Notes under the pieces: model-generated
What the model was told of the DNA's origin: nothing
What the model saw: the letters and a program-made list of their open reading frames with translations, nothing else
Databases searched by the model: none
Position numbers and translations under genes: made by a program
Shown here: positions 51,292-54,520 of the stretch, in pieces
How positions within the stretch are numbered: the first letter of the stretch is position 1
Layout of the letters: each line of letters begins with the position of its first letter
Origin: Thermoflexia bacterium
GTDB lineage: Bacteria > Chloroflexota > Anaerolineae > B4-G1 > SLSP01
Direction: 5' to 3'
DNA: 54,520 bases
Assembly: GCA_011192175.1 (NCBI GenBank)
Contig: DUEJ01000107.1
Location: forward strand, 1 to 54,520

Positions 51292-51963
51292 TTATTCTCT
51301 CTCTGCCGCATCCCGTAAATCAGCAATAGCCTGCGCTATTCCTAGTGGATATCTGAAAATTGCAGAACCGGCTACCAACATATCGGCGCCTGCCGCAACC
51401 ACCTCAGTGGTCGTCTCCACATTTATCCCGCCATCCACTGAGAGCCAAACCTCACTCCGATTTTCGTCCAGCCAACTCCGGAGCCTCCTGATTTTAGGAA
51501 GCATCCCGGTAATAAATTTCTGTCCCCCAAAACCAGGATTAACAGTCATCACTAAGATCAAATCCAGCTCGGGCAAGAGATATTGCAACACGTTTTCCCC
51601 CGTCGCCGGATTGAGTGCCACCCCCGCCTTCGCCCCCAACTCCTTGATCCGGCATAGAGTGCGATGCAGATGAGTAGTGGCTTCTGGATGCACCGATACC
51701 CAATCCGCCCCGGCCCTCACAAAATCCGTCAGATAACGTTCTGGACGATCAATCATCAAATGCACGTCCAGCGGCAAAGTCGTAACCTGGCGAATCGCTT
51801 TAACCACCGAGGGGCCAATACTGATATTGGGAACAAACTGCCCATCCATCACATCAATATGGATTAGATCAGCCCCGGCGGCTTCCGCTTTTCGCACCGC
51901 CAGCCCTATTTCAGTAAAATCAGCCGCTAGAATTGACGGAGCAATACGTATCCATTTACTCAT
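51292..51963 (-). CDS. rpe: Ribulose-phosphate 3-epimerase
   Basis: The gene encodes 223 residues from ATG 51963 (MSKWIRIAPSILAADF). TIM-barrel motifs are IHIDVMDGQFVPNISIG, LDVHLMIDRPERYL, VMTVNPGFGGQKFI and SVDGGINVETTTEVVAAGADMLVAGSAIF, with the metal-binding His and Asp residues present. It interconverts ribulose 5-phosphate and xylulose 5-phosphate in the pentose phosphate pathway. The -10 box of its promoter lies only 9 nt before the ATG and there is no Shine-Dalgarno, so the mRNA appears leaderless. Confidence 0.96.
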   Translation of the reverse strand: MSKWIRIAPSILAADFTEIGLAVRKAEAAGADLIHIDVMDGQFVPNISIGPSVVKAIRQVTTLPLDVHLMIDRPERYLTDFVRAGADWVSVHPEATTHLHRTLCRIKELGAKAGVALNPATGENVLQYLLPELDLILVMTVNPGFGGQKFITGMLPKIRRLRSWLDENRSEVWLSVDGGINVETTTEVVAAGADMLVAGSAIFRYPLGIAQAIADLRDAAERE

Positions 51964-51972
51964 AATCCAACT

Positions 51973-52000
51973 ATAATACAATGGATAATAAAAATGACAA
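51973..52000 (-). promoter_or_regulatory. Promoter of rpe, near-leaderless
   Basis: On the minus strand TTGTCA (51995-52000), 16 nt and TATTAT (51973-51978) lie 9 nt before the rpe ATG. Confidence 0.75.
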
Positions 52001-52134
52001 CCACTACTTTATTTAATAGCATGCACTCTCGAACTAAGATCAGGATCAAAGCACTTACTTAATTCCAATTCGCTACCGTGCCCCTGCATTAAAAACAAAA
52101 CCGTTACAAAAAGGTTAAAAAAAGCGCGCAGGTA

Positions 52135-52163
52135 TTGACATGCCTTGCAAGAAATAGTAACAT
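52135..52163 (+). promoter_or_regulatory. Promoter of the RpiR-type regulator
   Basis: TTGACA (52135-52140), 17 nt and TAACAT (52158-52163) lie 80 bp before the start. Confidence 0.8.
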
Positions 52164-52170
52164 ACTTAGT

Positions 52171-52184
52171 AGGTAAATGTACCT
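52171..52184. promoter_or_regulatory. Possible operator palindrome
   Basis: AGGTA-AATG-TACCT lies just past the -10 box of the regulator's promoter. It could be an autoregulatory site; support is only position and symmetry. Confidence 0.35.
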
Positions 52185-52243
52185 GAAAACCTTTCACATC
52201 ACAAATTTTTTGGCACCTAGACTAACAAATACAGGAGGATCCA

Positions 52244-53137
52244 ATGTTTCGCCACCGCATACAAGAACACTACGAAGAATTAACTCCTCGTTTTAGGACT
52301 CTGGCCGACTTCATTCTAGAAAACACTCTCGACGTAGGTTTTCTCACCGCTACGGCCTTAGCCCGCCGCGTTGCTGTAGATCCAGCCACTGTAGTCCGCT
52401 TTTCTCAAGAAATAGGCTATTCCGGATATAGAGAGCTGTCTATTGAGATCAAAGAGTACGTCAATAATGAGCTCGCGCTACGTTACAAAACTGGGAATCC
52501 TGAAGCTGAAGGACTGGCAGGAGAAATCGCCATCTTAACCGATGAACTCAGTGATCGCATTTTGAGCTTCAAGTCAGAAGCCGTACAAATCGCTGAGATC
52601 GCGGAGGCTCTGCAACAAGCAAATCGCATCTTTGTCACCAGCGAAGGTGAGAGTTACGGCCTAGCTTCCTTGTGGGCCAACTATTTGCGCATTATCGGCC
52701 TCCAATCTTACGCCATCTCAGCCAATGCTGCTCAAGCAGCGTTGATGCTTCGTGACGCCAAGCCCGGCGATTTAGTTTTTGCTATCTCACTAGGCTTAGA
52801 TCCCGACGTTGATTTAGGTCACCTGCTTCACAACGCCCAAAAACACTCCTTGCGCACCATCAGCATAACTACCAACGCCACGCTCTTGCCGGCCCGGCAA
52901 GCAGATATCAACCTCACCGCTCCCGCCGAAACTCCCTCCGGATATCCCTCTTTCGATACCTTGATGGGCCTACTCTCTCTCATCTGGCAAGCCCTGCTCA
53001 AAATAAATCTGGACCGTAGCCAATCCAGTATCAAAGCTATGTTAGCTACTCTAAGCTCGCTGGTTGCAGAACAAGAGGAAATTCCTCCCTATGATGTTGC
53101 CACTACCATGCGCCTCTGGAATCAGGATAATAAGTAA
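52244..53137 (+). CDS. MurR/RpiR family transcriptional regulator
   Basis: The 297-residue protein has an N-terminal RpiR helix-turn-helix (1-78; LADFILENTLDVGFLTATALARRVAVDPATVVRFSQEIGYSGYRELSIEIKEYV). A SIS sugar-phosphate-binding domain (about 120-250) follows, with RIFVTSEGESYGLASLWANYLRIIG and GDLVFAISLGLDPD. Such regulators respond to phosphosugars. AGGAGG lies 6 nt before ATG 52244. It is divergent from rpe, a pentose phosphate gene, so control of sugar phosphate metabolism is plausible. A strong terminator follows. Confidence 0.93.
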   Translation: MFRHRIQEHYEELTPRFRTLADFILENTLDVGFLTATALARRVAVDPATVVRFSQEIGYSGYRELSIEIKEYVNNELALRYKTGNPEAEGLAGEIAILTDELSDRILSFKSEAVQIAEIAEALQQANRIFVTSEGESYGLASLWANYLRIIGLQSYAISANAAQAALMLRDAKPGDLVFAISLGLDPDVDLGHLLHNAQKHSLRTISITTNATLLPARQADINLTAPAETPSGYPSFDTLMGLLSLIWQALLKINLDRSQSSIKAMLATLSSLVAEQEEIPPYDVATTMRLWNQDNK

Positions 53138-53144
53138 GCTAATC

Positions 53145-53178
53145 AAACGGGGACCGTTCCAAAAAACGGTCCCCGTTT
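53145..53178. terminator. Bidirectional terminator after the RpiR gene
   Basis: AAACGGGGACCGTT and AACGGTCCCCGTTT form a perfect 14-bp stem with a 6-nt loop. It serves the converging regulator and esterase genes. Confidence 0.93.
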
Positions 53179-53194
53179 GCATCCGAGTATCCTC

Positions 53195-54211
53195 TTAATC
53201 CTGAGGCGGCAATTCATCGTACGAACGCGGCCAAGTCTCCGTGTAGAATTTCAAATAATTTGGCAACCCCAATCTCCAAAGTCTATCCACATGCGCGCCT
53301 TCACCCATCTGGTATTGCACCTCAGCCTCATTCTCGACCAGTAGCTCATACAAACGTATGGTACTATGGCGGGCCCAATCCGCATCACCCGCACTCAGGT
53401 AAATTCGCTGCCCCAGAGCACCGTCCTCAACCAAAAGAAACGGATCATAAGCTGGTAGTGGATAATTAACAGAGAGCGCCGGACTATGCGCTCCCACTAT
53501 ACTAAAAATATCAGGGTTACGTAGCCCAATCTCTAAGGCCCAAACGCCGCCCCGCGAAATACCTCCCAGCGCCCTCCCCTCTGCAGCCTGCCAAGTACGG
53601 TAATTATCATCAATCAAAGGGACTAGCTCGTTCACCACCATGCCTTCCACTGAGTGGTCACCGCCACTAGAGTTGATGTATAATCCTTGGGGATTAACTA
53701 CTCCGGGCATCACGATAATTAAGGGTCCCATCATAGAGCGCCCGCTCCATTCATCCGCAATTTTCTCTACTCCCAATTCCACCCAATGCTCTTCATCCAT
53801 AGGCCATCCATGGAACAAATAAAGTACCGGGAAATTACGTTCTCTGGAATACGCATAGCACGGGGGTAGATGAACAAAATAATGGATTTCCTCTTCCGCC
53901 ATCGCTGGGCTAAAAAAAGAACCTTCCCGTGTCTGACCTTCCTGCGAGGAGCAAACAAAGGGTGTAGCCGTAGGAATAGCCGTCTTAGTAGGAGCCGAAG
54001 TAGGCGTTGCTGTGGGGGTAACAGATGGAGTAGCTGTGTATATAGCTTCTATAGTTGCTGACGGTTCGCTTGCAACCACCACAGGATTTTGAATGTCAAC
54101 TCCATCGGCACCTTGACAGGCCACCAACAGAGAAGTCAATATGAAAACCCAGATCCTTTCAAATTTTCGCAATAATTGAACCCTCTTTACCGCATCCATC
54201 TTCCTTGTCAT
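53195..54211 (-). CDS. Esterase D-type alpha/beta hydrolase lipoprotein
   Basis: The gene encodes about 338 residues. The signal peptide ends in a lipobox (TSLLVACQG), then a Thr/Pro/Ala-rich stalk (about 45-85) leads to the hydrolase. Motifs are VHLPPCYAYSRERNFPVLYLFHGWPMDEEHW, the nucleophile elbow GGISRGG with S219, and GEGAHVDRLW with the catalytic His, as in esterase D/feruloyl esterase-like enzymes. The Asp is probably in LSAGDADW. It likely acts outside the cell on an ester of a sugar or lipid. The start is ambiguous (ATG 54211 or 54199); neither has a well-spaced ribosome site. Confidence 0.88.
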   Translation of the reverse strand: MTRKMDAVKRVQLLRKFERIWVFILTSLLVACQGADGVDIQNPVVVASEPSATIEAIYTATPSVTPTATPTSAPTKTAIPTATPFVCSSQEGQTREGSFFSPAMAEEEIHYFVHLPPCYAYSRERNFPVLYLFHGWPMDEEHWVELGVEKIADEWSGRSMMGPLIIVMPGVVNPQGLYINSSGGDHSVEGMVVNELVPLIDDNYRTWQAAEGRALGGISRGGVWALEIGLRNPDIFSIVGAHSPALSVNYPLPAYDPFLLVEDGALGQRIYLSAGDADWARHSTIRLYELLVENEAEVQYQMGEGAHVDRLWRLGLPNYLKFYTETWPRSYDELPPQD

Positions 54212-54350
54212 CCCTGTCGTTCAGCAAAATCCATTACTCTCGAAGCCAAGTCATTTTAACAATAACCAACTACCCGTCAAACCGTTGCGCGCAGCTAGCC
54301 CTCCTCCCGGTCGACGAAAATTACGCCGGGGGCACCCCGCGATAGCACAA

Positions 54351-54380
54351 ACCGTCCGGGCCTCGAGGGCTCGGACGGTT
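54351..54380 (-). terminator. Terminator of the rRNA operon
   Basis: AACCGTCCG and CGGACGGTT, extended by GCC/GGC around a 5-nt loop with one mismatch, lie 24 bp beyond the 5S 3' end. T-rich sequence after it is short. Confidence 0.85.
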
Positions 54381-54404
54381 AAGTCCTACTAACCTAACAC
54401 GAGT

Positions 54405-54520
54405 GCGTTTGGCGCTGACCTACTCTCCCAGAGGGCTGCCCCTCCAGTACCATCGGCGCTGACGGACTTAACTGCCGGGTGCGAGATGGAACCGGGTGTC
54501 TCCCCGCCGCTCCAAGCACC
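54405..54520 (-). rRNA. 5S ribosomal RNA, 5' end cut by the window
   Basis: Read on the minus strand, it contains the conserved 5S blocks GGCAGTTAAGTCCGTCAGCG, GATGGTACTGGAGGGGCAGCC and CTGGGAGAGTAGGTC, ending in GCGCCAAACGC. That 3' end should pair with a 5' sequence of the form GCGUUUGGUGC, of which only the last bases are inside the window, so about 6 nt are missing. The gene is the tail of an rRNA operon entering from the right. Confidence 0.95.

Overview
The window looks like a chromosomal segment of a Chloroflexota bacterium, probably Anaerolineae-like. This is an inference from gene content: PT-rich LysM lipoproteins, a recG-coaD-coiled coil-rpmF-asp23-nusB run, a REC-MinD protein of the CpaE/TadZ type, many histidine kinases and several sugar-type solute-binding proteins. 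Most genes are on the minus strand. Strong ribosome binding sites (AGGAGG-like), sigma70-type promoters and clear intrinsic terminators allow most starts and operon ends to be set directly.

Layout. 1-1500: a DNA methyltransferase cut by the window edge and a small antitoxin-like gene. 1900-5400: a Na/phosphate symporter, a formate/nitrite channel and a BrnT-type toxin-antitoxin pair beside a MITE-like element. 5750-11775: a four-gene run with a solute-binding lipoprotein, a CHASE-like membrane kinase, a receiver and a hybrid kinase. 11975-14689: a LysM-CAP lipoprotein, a receiver lacking its phospho-acceptor, and an AIM24-like protein. 15051-17176: groES-groEL with a perfect CIRCE, a consensus promoter and a second degenerate CIRCE.

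17508-25392 holds the most unusual locus. It is a ChvE/GguAB-type monosaccharide transporter whose binding protein is an in-frame tandem duplication. It is followed on the same strand by an ABC ATPase fused to a NarL-type histidine kinase, and by a receiver-LuxR-receiver regulator. The ATPase half of the fusion keeps Walker A but has lost the catalytic Glu and the H-loop His, so it looks like a sensor that reads the transporter rather than a pump motor.

25691-30522 is a divergent ferric-iron-type ABC transporter with an enlarged permease. 30700-36335: glutaredoxin, miaA, yraN, a serine palmitoyltransferase-like enzyme, queG and a lipoprotein. 36500-42021: a zinc-ribbon/LysM membrane protein, an unknown protein paired with the REC-MinD protein, a small membrane protein, a 3-methyladenine glycosylase and a cyclic 2,3-diphosphoglycerate synthetase-like protein. 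42222-51227: housekeeping genes (nusB, asp23, rpmF, coaD, recG, two DegV/FakB, fakA, asp23) with divergent rpmB. 51292-54520: rpe, an RpiR regulator, an esterase lipoprotein, and a 5S rRNA running off the end.

Intergenic DNA carries at least four interspersed repeat types: a 106-bp MITE-like element (two copies), octamer arrays of the GCGAGAAA type (four loci), GGACGCAGAT inverted-repeat elements, and CACAGAG-type elements. No tRNA, CRISPR array or transposase gene was seen.
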